NCBI GenBank assembly: GCA_964345295.1
Contig: CAYFQG010000004.1
Location: forward strand, 1 to 64,000
Source: JASBZA01 sp964345295
Lineage (GTDB): Bacteria > Bacillota > Clostridia > Saccharofermentanales > Fastidiosipilaceae
Direction: 5' to 3'
DNA length: 64,000 nucleotides
The notes below the pieces were generated by a model, which was given only the letters and a program-made list of their open reading frames with translations, was not told the DNA's origin and searched no databases. The translations under genes and the position numbers were made by a program. This document shows positions 27,301 to 36,040 of this stretch, piece by piece. Within the stretch, counting starts at the first letter, position 1. Every line of letters begins with the position of its first letter.

Positions 27301-28853
27301 ACGGATCCGGCTTTGACCTGCCGGAAAAAGCTTGTCCTTGCTGCGGTACGCCCTTAAATCGTGACGGTCAGGATATTCCTTTTGAAACTTTCTTAGGTTT
27401 TAACGGCGATAAGCAGCCCGATATCGACTTGAACTTCTCCGGTGAGTACCAGGATAAAGCTCACCAGCATATCGTGGAAATGTTCGGCGAAGACTTTACT
27501 TACCGGGCCGGCACCATCCAGGGCTACGGAGAAAAGAACGCCATAGGCCTGGTCTTAAAATATGCCGAGGAGAAAGGCATGTTCCTGACCAGAACCGAGA
27601 GCCAGCGTTTGGCCGAAGGCCTGGTCGGTATTAAGAGAACTACCGGCCAGCATCCCGGAGGAATCGTTGTAATTCCCAAGGACCGGGAAATTTATGATTT
27701 TACACCTATCCAAAATCCGGCGGACAAAGAAGACGTGGCCATGCATACGACCCACTTCGACTTCTCCTCCATGCACGACACGATTTTGAAATTGGATATT
27801 CTGGGCCACGATGATCCGACTATGTTGAAGGTCCTAAGTGATATGACCGGTGTCAAGATTGAAGATATTCCCATACCGGACAAGAAGGTCATGGAGCTCT
27901 TCCAATCGACGGCTCCTCTAGGTATTGAGCCCGGAACGTCTCCGGCGGACTCTGCGACCTTGGGCTTACCTGAGTTAGGCACGCTCTTGGTGCGCGATAT
28001 GATTAAAGAAACCAAGCCGACCCAGTTCTTCGACTTGGTCCAGCTATCCGGCCTATCGCACGGTACGGACGTTTGGTCCGGCAATGCACAAGACCTGATC
28101 CGTCAGGGAACTTGTACTATTAATGAGGTTATCGGTTGTCGTGACGGCATCATGACCAACTTGATTAACTGGGGCCTTCCCAGCAAGGATGCTTTTAACA
28201 TCATGGAGAAAGTTCGTAAGGGTAAGGGACTTACCGAAGAACATGAAAACTTGATGGTGGAAAAAGGCGTACCTGCCTGGTACATTGAATCTTGTAAGAA
28301 GATTAAGTATATGTTCCCCAAGGCCCACGCGGCAGCCTACGTTATCTCCAGCTTAAGGGTGGCTTATTTTAAAGTCTACTATCCTGCTGCCTACTATGCG
28401 GCCTATTTCTCGGTCCGAGCCGATGAGTTCGACTATCAAGTGATGTGCCGTCCTTTGGCCCAAATCAGTGCCCAAAGAGAAGAGATGTTTAAAAACTTCC
28501 ACCAGTTGAATACGCGCGAGCAGAAAATCTACTACATCTTGGAATTGGTGGAAGAAATGTACTTAAGAGGCTTGGATTTTGCCCCGCTCGATATCGAACG
28601 GGCCGGAGCCAGTCGCTTCCTGGTCTTGGACGACAAGACCCTCATGCCGGCTCTTAATACCCTGCCTTCTATTTCCACAGCCATGGCATCGGCTATTGTT
28701 GAGGCAAGAGAGAAAGACGGTCCTTTCTTAAACCACGAAGACCTGGGTAGGCGTGCCGGCCTGGGACCCAGTGCCATAGCCTCTATGGTAGAATTGGGCT
28801 TATTAGACCACATTCCCGAAAGTGCGCAAATCAGCCTTTTCGACATGCTCTAG
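24318..28853 (+). CDS. polC: DNA polymerase III PolC-type alpha subunit
   Basis: The replicative polymerase of Bacillota (1511 residues). Domains in order are an N-terminal domain, an OB-fold segment (about 250-360), the PHP domain (VELHLHTNMSAKDGHS and ITDHGN), interrupted by a DEDDh proofreading exonuclease (ALDLETTGL, VGHNVLFDLGF, HHRAVDDA; about 460-640), then the polymerase core. YIVGSRGSVGSSVVAFL, a four-Cys zinc site (CPKCHYVEF...CPCCGTPL) and QPDIDLNFSGEYQ carry catalytic residues. LSGLSHGTDVW and a C-terminal helix-hairpin-helix follow. It ends with QISLFDML, a typical sliding-clamp-binding peptide (QxSLFDM). Confidence 0.97.
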   Translation: MQGREFTQHQDLGDLCHSLLGRSPEFSTPSLAKAFELWEHRIQGLYVESLDNLAIKLESAMPVAGRVLWELETYLETHLKIRQVSLYVHFSTEARDKADFLCRLLPWAAESLHEEGFGVFCLLLPQIKCESEGSTLSISLPKDQACILGRDHVKAMEHFYKERLGLEINVDLNLVRSQDPETGGPILDLDLFCSDRDSIIDHHVEKISREALLNGPEPPAPQAPPKPTYSGKANTSYKGRYQKSERHIWGRLDNRLDLTPLDQLDDESGLVSVYGYVAQYESRLVSNNTRALVKFSIYGDRGGIACVLFLKNPEDEGALAEKISNGTYIRADLEVSYDGRFAKDLQGKVIGIEEADPPPPRQDFAMEKRVELHLHTNMSAKDGHSKPEDLVALAEQFGMPAIAITDHGNVQAFPKAQDVLDKLKAKGSNLKLILGSEVYLVDDGRGYFAYGAGDLPMGDSFVALDLETTGLDKDSCHIIEIGAVRFTRDESGHFYPGERFSTMVNPGVPIPTKTTEITGITQAMVDEEGIEPGEALEKLHTFLGKDPIVGHNVLFDLGFLRYEAYRLVEYEEPKLKFNPLAIDTLPLARGLIEGLPSYSLDKVSQRLGVPLESHHRAVDDAIAAGFIFDKLWADQGYMPLRDLNHKLGQKDLAYVKNYKTRPYHQILLAKNQLGLYNLYRLVSLSHIRYFKSRPRIPRSVLEYYRDGLIIGSACEAGEIFQAILATYKEAQGNYDKALALINDNKDLIKRARFYDYLEIQPLGNNNFMLEKEGNFVESEQDLMNLNRLVIALAEKAGRPVVATCDAHFLNEEDAIYREILQVGSGFDAQENPTKLYLRTTDEMLEEFSYLPEDLRYEVVVTNPRKIAESIDPRVRPFPKGTYPPQIAEASEDVEKWTWDKCKDLYEKDGVILPEIEERVEKELRSIIDNGFGIMYYIAAKLVKWTNNDGYIVGSRGSVGSSVVAFLCGISEVNPLPAHYACPKCHYVEFAPEGAYGSGFDLPEKACPCCGTPLNRDGQDIPFETFLGFNGDKQPDIDLNFSGEYQDKAHQHIVEMFGEDFTYRAGTIQGYGEKNAIGLVLKYAEEKGMFLTRTESQRLAEGLVGIKRTTGQHPGGIVVIPKDREIYDFTPIQNPADKEDVAMHTTHFDFSSMHDTILKLDILGHDDPTMLKVLSDMTGVKIEDIPIPDKKVMELFQSTAPLGIEPGTSPADSATLGLPELGTLLVRDMIKETKPTQFFDLVQLSGLSHGTDVWSGNAQDLIRQGTCTINEVIGCRDGIMTNLINWGLPSKDAFNIMEKVRKGKGLTEEHENLMVEKGVPAWYIESCKKIKYMFPKAHAAAYVISSLRVAYFKVYYPAAYYAAYFSVRADEFDYQVMCRPLAQISAQREEMFKNFHQLNTREQKIYYILELVEEMYLRGLDFAPLDIERAGASRFLVLDDKTLMPALNTLPSISTAMASAIVEAREKDGPFLNHEDLGRRAGLGPSAIASMVELGLLDHIPESAQISLFDML

Positions 28854-28876
28854 TGGTTTAGAGGAGTTTTACCCTC

Positions 28877-31312
28877 ATGCAGGTGAAAGTGTTTTTGAGA
28901 AAGTCTACCCCGGTCTTTGACCGGGTTTATACTTATTTAGTCCCGTCGAATTTGGAAGATAGCATAGGCCCGGGTGTGCGGGTTTTATTCCCCTTTGGTT
29001 CGGGGGACAAGCTCAGTGAGGGCTTTGTTTTTTCGATTTTAGATAAGACAGAAGAAGTACAAGGCAAAGCTTTAAAGACCATCGAAGCGGTCATTGATTC
29101 CCAAGCCGTATTGACATTGTCTCAGTTGAAGCTGATCTCTCAGATGAAACTTCGTTACGGCTGCACCTACGGCATGGCGGCCGAGCTGATGTTTCCTCGA
29201 GGAACCAAGTTGAAGATGGCGGAGGATGTCTCCTTAACGGATCTGGGGAAAGCCGACTTGCCGGCGGATTTTTTGGCGCATTTTAAGGAGGAAGACAGCA
29301 TTCCTCTGGATGATTTAAGTCTGGCGGGTTTTAGCAGAAAAGAAGTTTTCGCCTGGGAGAAGCTGGGCTATCTTAATGTTCAAACGAAAATCAACCGCGG
29401 CCTCAAAGCCCAGTCGGTGGAGTTTTGCCGCCTCCTGGATGAAAATCAGGCCAAGACCTGCCTGAATGAGCAGGCTTTGGGTTCTATCCAGCAGGAGCTG
29501 GCCGTGACTTATCTGCTGGAGGAGGGCGAAGTGCCGGTTATGGACCTTCTCCAGGCCTGCGATATAAACAGAACTTCACTTCGAACCTTACAGAAAAAAG
29601 GGTTTCTGGAGTTTTTCAGACTGCCTTTGGCCCAAGTTCAAGCCATGGAAGAAGACCCGGATAGGGAGGAACTCTTGCCGCAGAATCTTACGGAGGTTTC
29701 GGCAGATATGTTGACCCCCGGCCAAAAAGAGGCCCTGGCCACCATCGAGAAGGGTGTTAAGGAAGGCAAAGCAAGGCCCGAATATCTTCTTTTCGGTATC
29801 ACCGGCTCGGGCAAGACGGAAGTTTATATGCGTTTGGCCAAAGCCACTCTGGACCGGGGAGAGACCTGTCTTATCCTGGTGCCGGAAATTTCGCTGACGC
29901 CGCAAATGACCGCTCAGTTCGAAAAGCGTTTTAGTAAAGACGTCATGGTTATTCACTCGAGGCTGACTCCCCGAGAGCGTTATAACCGCTGGGAGCGAAT
30001 TCTTCTGGGCCAGGCCAAAATTGTTGTAGGGCCCAGGTCGGCTATTTTTTCACCCTTAGAAAATTTAGGCCTCATCATCATAGACGAAGAGCAGGAAGAT
30101 ACGTATAAGTCCGACTTGATGCCCCGCTATGATGCCAGGACCATTGCGAGGCTCCGCCAATTAAATGAGGGACCTATCCTGGTTTTAGGCTCGGCCACGC
30201 CCTCAGTAGAATCCTATGTTCGTACCATGGAGCATAAATCCACCTTGTTGACCCTTAAGGAAAGGCCCGGCAAGGCGACCTTGCCTCAGACCGAACTAAT
30301 CGACTTAAGGCGGTATTGGAACCCGGATACGGACGGGCTTTTAAGTCAGCCGCTTTTAGACGCCATGCGCGAAACCCTTGATAAAGACCAGCAAGTCCTC
30401 TTGTTTCTTAATAGAAGAGGTTTTGCGGCGTCTTATGTCTGCGGATCTTGCGGTAAAAGCTATGAATGCCCTCAGTGTTCGATCGGTATGACCTATCACA
30501 AGAAGCGAAACCGCCTGGTCTGTCACTATTGCGGCCATATGGAGAGCCTTCATAAGGCCTGCCCTCATTGTGGCGAAGAGACCATGCGACTGGTAGGTGT
30601 GGGAACCGAAAAGCTGGAAGCCTTATGTCAGCAATATTTCCCTGATGCCCGTGTGGTTCGCATGGACCAGGATCGGACTATGGGAAAGAATGCCCATGCC
30701 AAGCTTTTGAAATCTTTTAGAGAGGCCCCTCGGTCGATTTTAATCGGGACGCAGATGGTGGCCAAAGGACACGACTTCCCCGACCTTACGCTGGCGGCGG
30801 TGGTTTTGGCCGACCAGATGTTGGGGAGAAACGATATAAGAGCCGCCGAAAAGGCCTTCCAGCTCATGACCCAGGCAGGGGGCAGGGCCGGTCGAAAAGA
30901 CCTAGCCGGTCGATTCTTTATACAAGCCTTTGACATCGACCACTATGCGGTCCGAGCCGCTTCTAAACAAGACTATCCGGCCTTCTTAGAAGATGAATTG
31001 GCTTTTAGAAAGGCTTTGCACTATCCGCCCTTTAGCGCCCGGGCCCTTCTCGTTATTAGCGGAGAAGATGAAGCCGAAACGAGGAAGAGTGCCGGTGCGA
31101 TTTACCGAGTTCTGGCCGCCAAGCCGGGGGTTTCAATCTTAAAGCCCGCTAAGTCTCCTATTTATAAATTAAGAGGCCGCTACCGTTGGCAGATCCTTTT
31201 GAGAGCCCCGGCCAAAGGCGGAACCCGCCTGTTGAGCGGGCTTTGGCAACAATTGTCCCTACATAAATGGGGAAAAACTGTTACACTGACCTGTACTTTA
31301 GACCCCGCATAA
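28877..31312 (+). CDS. priA: Primosomal protein N' (PriA helicase)
   Basis: PriA reloads the replisome at stalled forks. The 811-residue protein has the N-terminal 3'-DNA-binding domain (VFLRKSTPVFDRVYTYLVP), Walker A GITGSGKTEVYM, a motif II of DEEQ where DEEH is usual, and SATPSVESY. The eight-Cys double zinc site (YVCGSCGKSYECPQCS...CHYCGH...CPHCG) is complete. VGTEKLEALCQQYFPDARVVRMDQD and MTQAGGRAGR (motif VI) are intact. The gene starts the priA-def-fmt-rsmB-rlmN cluster. Confidence 0.96.
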   Translation: MQVKVFLRKSTPVFDRVYTYLVPSNLEDSIGPGVRVLFPFGSGDKLSEGFVFSILDKTEEVQGKALKTIEAVIDSQAVLTLSQLKLISQMKLRYGCTYGMAAELMFPRGTKLKMAEDVSLTDLGKADLPADFLAHFKEEDSIPLDDLSLAGFSRKEVFAWEKLGYLNVQTKINRGLKAQSVEFCRLLDENQAKTCLNEQALGSIQQELAVTYLLEEGEVPVMDLLQACDINRTSLRTLQKKGFLEFFRLPLAQVQAMEEDPDREELLPQNLTEVSADMLTPGQKEALATIEKGVKEGKARPEYLLFGITGSGKTEVYMRLAKATLDRGETCLILVPEISLTPQMTAQFEKRFSKDVMVIHSRLTPRERYNRWERILLGQAKIVVGPRSAIFSPLENLGLIIIDEEQEDTYKSDLMPRYDARTIARLRQLNEGPILVLGSATPSVESYVRTMEHKSTLLTLKERPGKATLPQTELIDLRRYWNPDTDGLLSQPLLDAMRETLDKDQQVLLFLNRRGFAASYVCGSCGKSYECPQCSIGMTYHKKRNRLVCHYCGHMESLHKACPHCGEETMRLVGVGTEKLEALCQQYFPDARVVRMDQDRTMGKNAHAKLLKSFREAPRSILIGTQMVAKGHDFPDLTLAAVVLADQMLGRNDIRAAEKAFQLMTQAGGRAGRKDLAGRFFIQAFDIDHYAVRAASKQDYPAFLEDELAFRKALHYPPFSARALLVISGEDEAETRKSAGAIYRVLAAKPGVSILKPAKSPIYKLRGRYRWQILLRAPAKGGTRLLSGLWQQLSLHKWGKTVTLTCTLDPA

Positions 31313-31339
31313 GTAATAAGAGAGGAGCATACATAGATT

Positions 31340-31810
31340 ATGGCTGTAAGAAATATATTGACCGATGAAGACCCCCTGCTGCGAAAGACATCCCGCGAGG
31401 TTTCCGAGATAACGCCCAGGATTGAAACCCTGGTAGAAGATATGCTGGATACCCTGTATGAGACCGGTAACGGGATCGGCTTGGCCGCTCCCCAGGTCGG
31501 TGTGTTGAGAAGAGTCTTTGTCATTGATTTACAAGAAGACGAGCATAGTAGGCCCCTGGTCTTTATTAATCCGGAGATTTATGAGACGGACGGAAGCCAG
31601 GTCAACCAGGAAGGCTGCTTATCCGTGCCCGGCAGGTGGGGCGAAGTCGAAAGACCGGCTCATTTAAGAGTGCGGGCTTTGAATGCCAAGGGTGAACCCT
31701 TCGATATGGAAGCGACAGGCCTTTTAGCGACCTGTATCTGCCATGAAAATGACCACTTAGACGGTATCTTGTTTACGGATAAGGTCATAGGAGAGCTGGA
31801 TGAAGCCTAA
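31340..31810 (+). CDS. def: Peptide deformylase
   Basis: Removes the formyl group from nascent proteins. The 156-residue metalloenzyme has all three motifs: GIGLAAPQVG, EGCLSVPG (with the metal-binding Cys) and CHENDHLDG (HExxDH). Its end overlaps fmt by 11 bp, a natural coupling because Fmt adds the group that Def removes. Confidence 0.96.
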   Translation: MAVRNILTDEDPLLRKTSREVSEITPRIETLVEDMLDTLYETGNGIGLAAPQVGVLRRVFVIDLQEDEHSRPLVFINPEIYETDGSQVNQEGCLSVPGRWGEVERPAHLRVRALNAKGEPFDMEATGLLATCICHENDHLDGILFTDKVIGELDEA

Positions 31811-32780
31811 GTACAGGATTATTTTCTTAGGGACACCGGATTTTGCCGTGCCTTCGATTAAGGCTCTGGCCCAAGACGGTATGAAACCGGTTTTGATTGT
31901 CAGTCAGCCCGACCGACCGCAGGGGCGTAAGCGTAAGATTATCCCAACCCCGACCCACCAAGCGGGCTTGGACTTGGACATACCGGTTTTTCAGCCGACT
32001 AAGGTCCGTAATAAGGCTTTTTATGAGACCCTGGCATCCTATGAGCCCGATTTTTTGATTACCGCAGCTTACGGGCGTATCTTAACGCCTGAGGTTTTAG
32101 CTTTGGCCAAAATTGAAGCCCTCAATATCCACGCTTCACTTTTACCTAAATATCGTGGTGCCTCACCGGTCCAGGCCAGCCTCATAGCAGGCGATAAGGT
32201 GACGGGTGTGTCTATCATGCGGATGACCGAGGAGATGGACGAAGGCCCTGTTTTTGCCCAATTCCCATACGAGATTCCGGACGGCATGCGAGCCGACCGC
32301 CTGATGGATGAATTGAGTTTATTAGGAGCTTCTCAGATTGCACCGACCTTAGACTGCATAGTAGGCGGATTGAAACCGCAGGACCAGGATGCTTCTAAGG
32401 CAAGCTATGTGTCGCTTTTAGACAAGAATTCCGGTGTAATCGATTGGAAGGAAGATGCTTTAAGCTTGGAGCACTTGGTAAGGGGAACCTATCCCTGGCC
32501 CGGTGCTTCGGCAAGCTTGGACAAAAAACGCTTTAAAGTCCTACAGGCCAAGGCTTACGATAGCTTGGAAAACAGTAGCGACGAGGAGAGCGCCTTAATA
32601 GAGCGAAAAGAACCGGGCTTACTGGTATCGACAAGAGATAAGAAGCTTTGGATTCAGACCGGCCGGGGCCTATTGGCTCTGTCGGAAATCCAGTTGGAAG
32701 GGTCTCGTGCCATGGAGACTCAAGACTGTGCCCATAACTATAAACCGGGCTTAATTTTTCAGAACGGAGTAAGAAAATAG
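31800..32780 (+). CDS. fmt: Methionyl-tRNA formyltransferase
   Basis: Formylates initiator Met-tRNA with 10-formyl-THF. The 326-residue protein begins RIIFLGTPDFAVPSI and has the catalytic region NIHASLLPKYRGASPVQASLIAGD (Asn, His) with the downstream Asp in TEEMDEGPV. The C-terminal tRNA-binding domain follows (SGVIDWKEDALSLEHLVRGTYPWPGA). Its TAG stop overlaps the probable rsmB start. Confidence 0.95.
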   Translation: MKPKYRIIFLGTPDFAVPSIKALAQDGMKPVLIVSQPDRPQGRKRKIIPTPTHQAGLDLDIPVFQPTKVRNKAFYETLASYEPDFLITAAYGRILTPEVLALAKIEALNIHASLLPKYRGASPVQASLIAGDKVTGVSIMRMTEEMDEGPVFAQFPYEIPDGMRADRLMDELSLLGASQIAPTLDCIVGGLKPQDQDASKASYVSLLDKNSGVIDWKEDALSLEHLVRGTYPWPGASASLDKKRFKVLQAKAYDSLENSSDEESALIERKEPGLLVSTRDKKLWIQTGRGLLALSEIQLEGSRAMETQDCAHNYKPGLIFQNGVRK

Positions 32781-34171
32781 CAAACTCAAATAAACAAGCG
32801 AAAAATCCCACGGCCCGCCTCTTAGCTTTACAGGTTCTCCTTAGAATCGACGAAGAGGGGGCCTTTTCCAATTTAGCCTTGGATGAGGCGCTCAGGGCAT
32901 CGACCTTAAGCGGGCGTGATAAGGCTTTTGCCACGGCACTGGTTTACGGGACATTGGATAATCTGTATCTTTATGACCAGTACCTTCAGGCCTATAGTAA
33001 AAAGCCTCTGGAGAAGTTGGATCCACCGGTATTGATGATTCTAAGAATGGGCTTATGGCAGCTTTATCATTCGGCTGTGCCCGAGTCTGCGGCGGTTAAT
33101 GAGTCGGCCAAACTTTGTCCTCAAGTGGGGCTTCGTTCGGCCAAAGGCTTTGTTAATGGCATGCTCCGAAATATTCTAAGAAAAGAAAAGGTCCTTTGTC
33201 CTAAAACACTCGAGGCCAAAACCGGTTTTAATCAAGACCTACTGAAAGTTTTATCTGCCCAGTTGGATGGGGAGGAAGAACTTATGGCGCTAAGTAGGGC
33301 TTTTAGAGAGGACAGGGGGCTGTCTTTTAGACTTAGAGGCGATAGGGCCGCTAAAGAAGCGACCAGTCAAGAATTACAGAAGCTATATAAAACAAAGCCG
33401 GGAGCCTACCAGGAAGATGTTATTCGGATATTTAATTTGAGAGGCTCTGTCAGAGATATGGAGGCTTGGCAAGAAGGCCTGGGCCTGGTCCAGGGAGAAG
33501 CCGCTATGTTGCCGGCTGCTCTTTTAGCGCAAGTTTCAGCTGACAATCAGCCTAAGAATTTCTTGGATTATTGTGCGGCTCCGGGTGGGAAGACCATTTA
33601 TTATCATGACTTAAGACCACAAGATCATTTGACGGCATCAGACCTTCACCCCCACCGCATACAGCTATTAGAAGAAGAGCTGAAAAGGCTGTCGATAGAG
33701 GGTGTGAGGACCTTGGTCCACGACGGGACTAGTCCCTGGCCCGAAGTAGGCGAGACCTTTGACCGGGTTCTACTGGACGGTCCTTGCTCGGCCCTGGGTC
33801 TTTTGGGAGGAAAACCCGAGAGACGTTACCGTTTTAGTTTAGATGGTCAGGCAGAGCTCTTGAAGACCCAAGCCCAACTCTTAGACCGGGCCGGCGACCT
33901 GGTCGGTAAAAACGGCTATCTCTTGTACTCGACTTGCACCTTAAATAAAGAAGAAAATCAGGATCAGTTCGAAGCTTTTTTAAAGCGTCGACCGGATTTT
34001 AAGAAAGTCCCTATGGATGGTTTATTGGAGAAGGCCTGTCCGAAGCTTTTGGGCCTGGACCCTGCGTTAAAGGAAGAAGCTAAACAAGGATACGTTACGC
34101 TTTGGCCGCATAGGACAGGCGCCGAGGGCTTTTTCCTGGCTCTTTTGGCTAAGGCCGATGGATTAGCATAA
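32777..34171 (+). CDS. rsmB: 16S rRNA m5C967 methyltransferase RsmB
   Basis: The enzyme joins an N-terminal NusB-like RNA-binding domain and a C-terminal SAM methyltransferase. CAAPGGK (SAM site), LLDGPCSALG (first catalytic Cys) and YSTCTLNKEENQ (second Cys) are intact. The conserved NusB-like first helix (ARLLALQVLLRIDEEGAFSNLALDEAL) is fully encoded, but the frame has no ATG, GTG or TTG before it. The first standard codon is TTG 32879, inside that helix. ATA 32777 lies 7 nt after GGAG and overlaps the fmt stop (ATAG), so it is taken as the best start (464 residues). A sequencing error or frameshift from fmt is the alternative. Confidence 0.85.
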   Translation: MANSNKQAKNPTARLLALQVLLRIDEEGAFSNLALDEALRASTLSGRDKAFATALVYGTLDNLYLYDQYLQAYSKKPLEKLDPPVLMILRMGLWQLYHSAVPESAAVNESAKLCPQVGLRSAKGFVNGMLRNILRKEKVLCPKTLEAKTGFNQDLLKVLSAQLDGEEELMALSRAFREDRGLSFRLRGDRAAKEATSQELQKLYKTKPGAYQEDVIRIFNLRGSVRDMEAWQEGLGLVQGEAAMLPAALLAQVSADNQPKNFLDYCAAPGGKTIYYHDLRPQDHLTASDLHPHRIQLLEEELKRLSIEGVRTLVHDGTSPWPEVGETFDRVLLDGPCSALGLLGGKPERRYRFSLDGQAELLKTQAQLLDRAGDLVGKNGYLLYSTCTLNKEENQDQFEAFLKRRPDFKKVPMDGLLEKACPKLLGLDPALKEEAKQGYVTLWPHRTGAEGFFLALLAKADGLA

Positions 34172-34188
34172 AGAAAAACACTATAATT

Positions 34189-35277
34189 ATGACAAAAATG
34201 GATTGGAATAAAGAAATGGAAGCAGACGACTCTGACGATACGGGCACTAGTAAGGATAAACGTTATTTATACGATGTAGGGGCCAATGAATTGTCCCAAT
34301 GGATTGAAAACGAGGAATTTCCTCCTTACCGTTTTAGACAGATTTGGCAATGGTTGTGGCGCGGTGTCAATTCTTTTGACCAGATGACCGATTTACCTAA
34401 GGACTTACGAGACCGCCTGGCCGAAGATTTTGCTTTAGACCATGTTTTATTGGAGAAGAAGCTTTCGTCACACTTAGATGAAACGGCCAAGTATCTGTGG
34501 AAGCTTCACGACGGTGAGACCATTGAATCTGTTTTTATGTCTTATAAGGCCGGGACCTCCGTTTGTGTATCCTCTCAGGTAGGCTGCCAGATGGGTTGTG
34601 ACTTTTGTGCCTCATCTAAGGCGGGCTTTGCCAGGGATTTAACGACCGGTGAACTTTTGGCCCAGGTTGCCTTCATAGGCAAGGACCAGGGAAGGCGCAT
34701 CGACCATATTGTGGTGATGGGCATAGGTGAGCCCATGCAAAACTACGATCATGTTGTGGGCTTTCTAAGAGCCTGTAACGACCCGGCTATTTTCAATATC
34801 AGCATGCGAAAAATGACCGTTTCGACCTGTGGTATAATACCGCAAATACATAAATTTGCCGGAGAGGACATGCCTGTGACTTTGGCCATATCCTTACATG
34901 CCACAACGAATCGACTGAGATCTTCTTTAATGCCTATTAATAGGCTCTATCCATTAGAAGACCTGATGGATGCCTGCCGCGATTATATTGATAAAACAGG
35001 CCGAAGAATCAGCTTCGAATACGCACTTTTCTCCGGTGTTAACGACAGTCCGGACGATGCCCGTCGTCTGGTCAAGCTTTTGGACGGTATGCTCTGCCAT
35101 GTGAATCTCATTCCCGGCAACGATGTCCCCGATATGCCTTATAAGGGCAGCCCTAAGGACCGGGTGGAAAACTTCCGGCAGATCGTACAAACAGGCGGGA
35201 TTCCCGTCACGGTAAGGCGTGAATTGGGAGCCGATATTATGGCTGCCTGTGGCCAACTGAGGAGAAGCAATACGTAA
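34189..35277 (+). CDS. rlmN: 23S rRNA m2A2503 methyltransferase RlmN
   Basis: A radical SAM enzyme that methylates A2503 of 23S rRNA and A37 of some tRNAs. The 362-residue protein has CxxxCxxC in VGCQMGCDFCASSKAG (about 132-139), VVMGIGEPMQNYD, SMRKMTVSTCGIIP and LAISLHATTNRLRSSLMPINR. The C-terminal Cys in MAACGQL is the methyl-carrying residue. An acidic N-terminal extension (EADDSDDTG) is unusual. No clear Shine-Dalgarno precedes ATG 34189; ATG 34198 or 34216 are alternatives. Confidence 0.95.
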   Translation: MTKMDWNKEMEADDSDDTGTSKDKRYLYDVGANELSQWIENEEFPPYRFRQIWQWLWRGVNSFDQMTDLPKDLRDRLAEDFALDHVLLEKKLSSHLDETAKYLWKLHDGETIESVFMSYKAGTSVCVSSQVGCQMGCDFCASSKAGFARDLTTGELLAQVAFIGKDQGRRIDHIVVMGIGEPMQNYDHVVGFLRACNDPAIFNISMRKMTVSTCGIIPQIHKFAGEDMPVTLAISLHATTNRLRSSLMPINRLYPLEDLMDACRDYIDKTGRRISFEYALFSGVNDSPDDARRLVKLLDGMLCHVNLIPGNDVPDMPYKGSPKDRVENFRQIVQTGGIPVTVRRELGADIMAACGQLRRSNT

Positions 35278-36023
35278 TGATGAACCAGCCCACCTTCCGA
35301 GCCGCTTCTCATCCCGGCTATGTGAGAAGTAATAATGAAGACCAATACCTCGTTTTAAGATCCGAGGATTATGCTTTCACGCTTCTTATCATGGCAGATG
35401 GAATGGGAGGCCATAAGTGCGGTGAGGTGGCCAGTCAGATTGCCGTAGACCAGGCCAGTCGTTTTATTGATGAGAAACTTAGGGAAGGTATGACCGACCG
35501 TCAGATTATGGACCTGATGGAGAGGGCCGTTGAATTGGCCAATGTCCATGTCGAGATTGAGTCCAGGTCAGACCCGTCCAGGGAAGGCATGGGAACAACG
35601 CTTACCCTGGGTCTTATTGTTCACAATAAATTTTTTGTATCCCATGTAGGGGATAGTAGGATATATCTTCTCAGACGAGACCGCTTCGAACAACTTACCC
35701 GAGATGATACTTATGTGGAGTATCTGGTTCAGTTAGGCCAGATCAGCCGGGCGGAGGCCGCCCATCACCCTAAGCGCAACCTTTTGACCAAGGCCTTAGG
35801 CGTGGCGGAACCTATGAGCCCTTTTCTGCGCACCTACCGACTCCATCCCGGAGACCGACTCTTATTTTGCACAGACGGTCTTTATGATGTTTTGTCGACA
35901 GAGGAAATCAAGGATATTCTGGGTCAATCCCCCACGGCAGACCGGGCAGTCTCTCATCTCATCCGAGCTACCTTACAAGGCGGAGCGCCGGACAATGTCA
36001 GCGTCATCGTTGGCTTTTTATAA
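35277..36023 (+). CDS. prpC: PP2C-family Ser/Thr phosphatase (PrpC/Stp)
   Basis: The metal-dependent phosphatase (248 residues) reverses PrkC-type phosphorylation. Metal-binding motifs are intact: SNNEDQYL, ADGMGGHKCGEVAS, SHVGDSRIYLL, CTDGLYDVLS and GGAPDNVSVIV. The start overlaps the rlmN stop (TAATG), with a second ATG right after. Placement directly before the kinase gene is the standard Bacillota arrangement. Confidence 0.95.
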   Translation: MMNQPTFRAASHPGYVRSNNEDQYLVLRSEDYAFTLLIMADGMGGHKCGEVASQIAVDQASRFIDEKLREGMTDRQIMDLMERAVELANVHVEIESRSDPSREGMGTTLTLGLIVHNKFFVSHVGDSRIYLLRRDRFEQLTRDDTYVEYLVQLGQISRAEAAHHPKRNLLTKALGVAEPMSPFLRTYRLHPGDRLLFCTDGLYDVLSTEEIKDILGQSPTADRAVSHLIRATLQGGAPDNVSVIVGFL

Positions 36024-36040
36024 AAAGGAATGGTGATTTT

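Noticed and set aside
34182..34187. TATAAT directly before rlmN as a promoter
   Set aside because: It has no -35 and no TG extension, and rlmN sits inside a tight conserved gene cluster, so it is probably chance.
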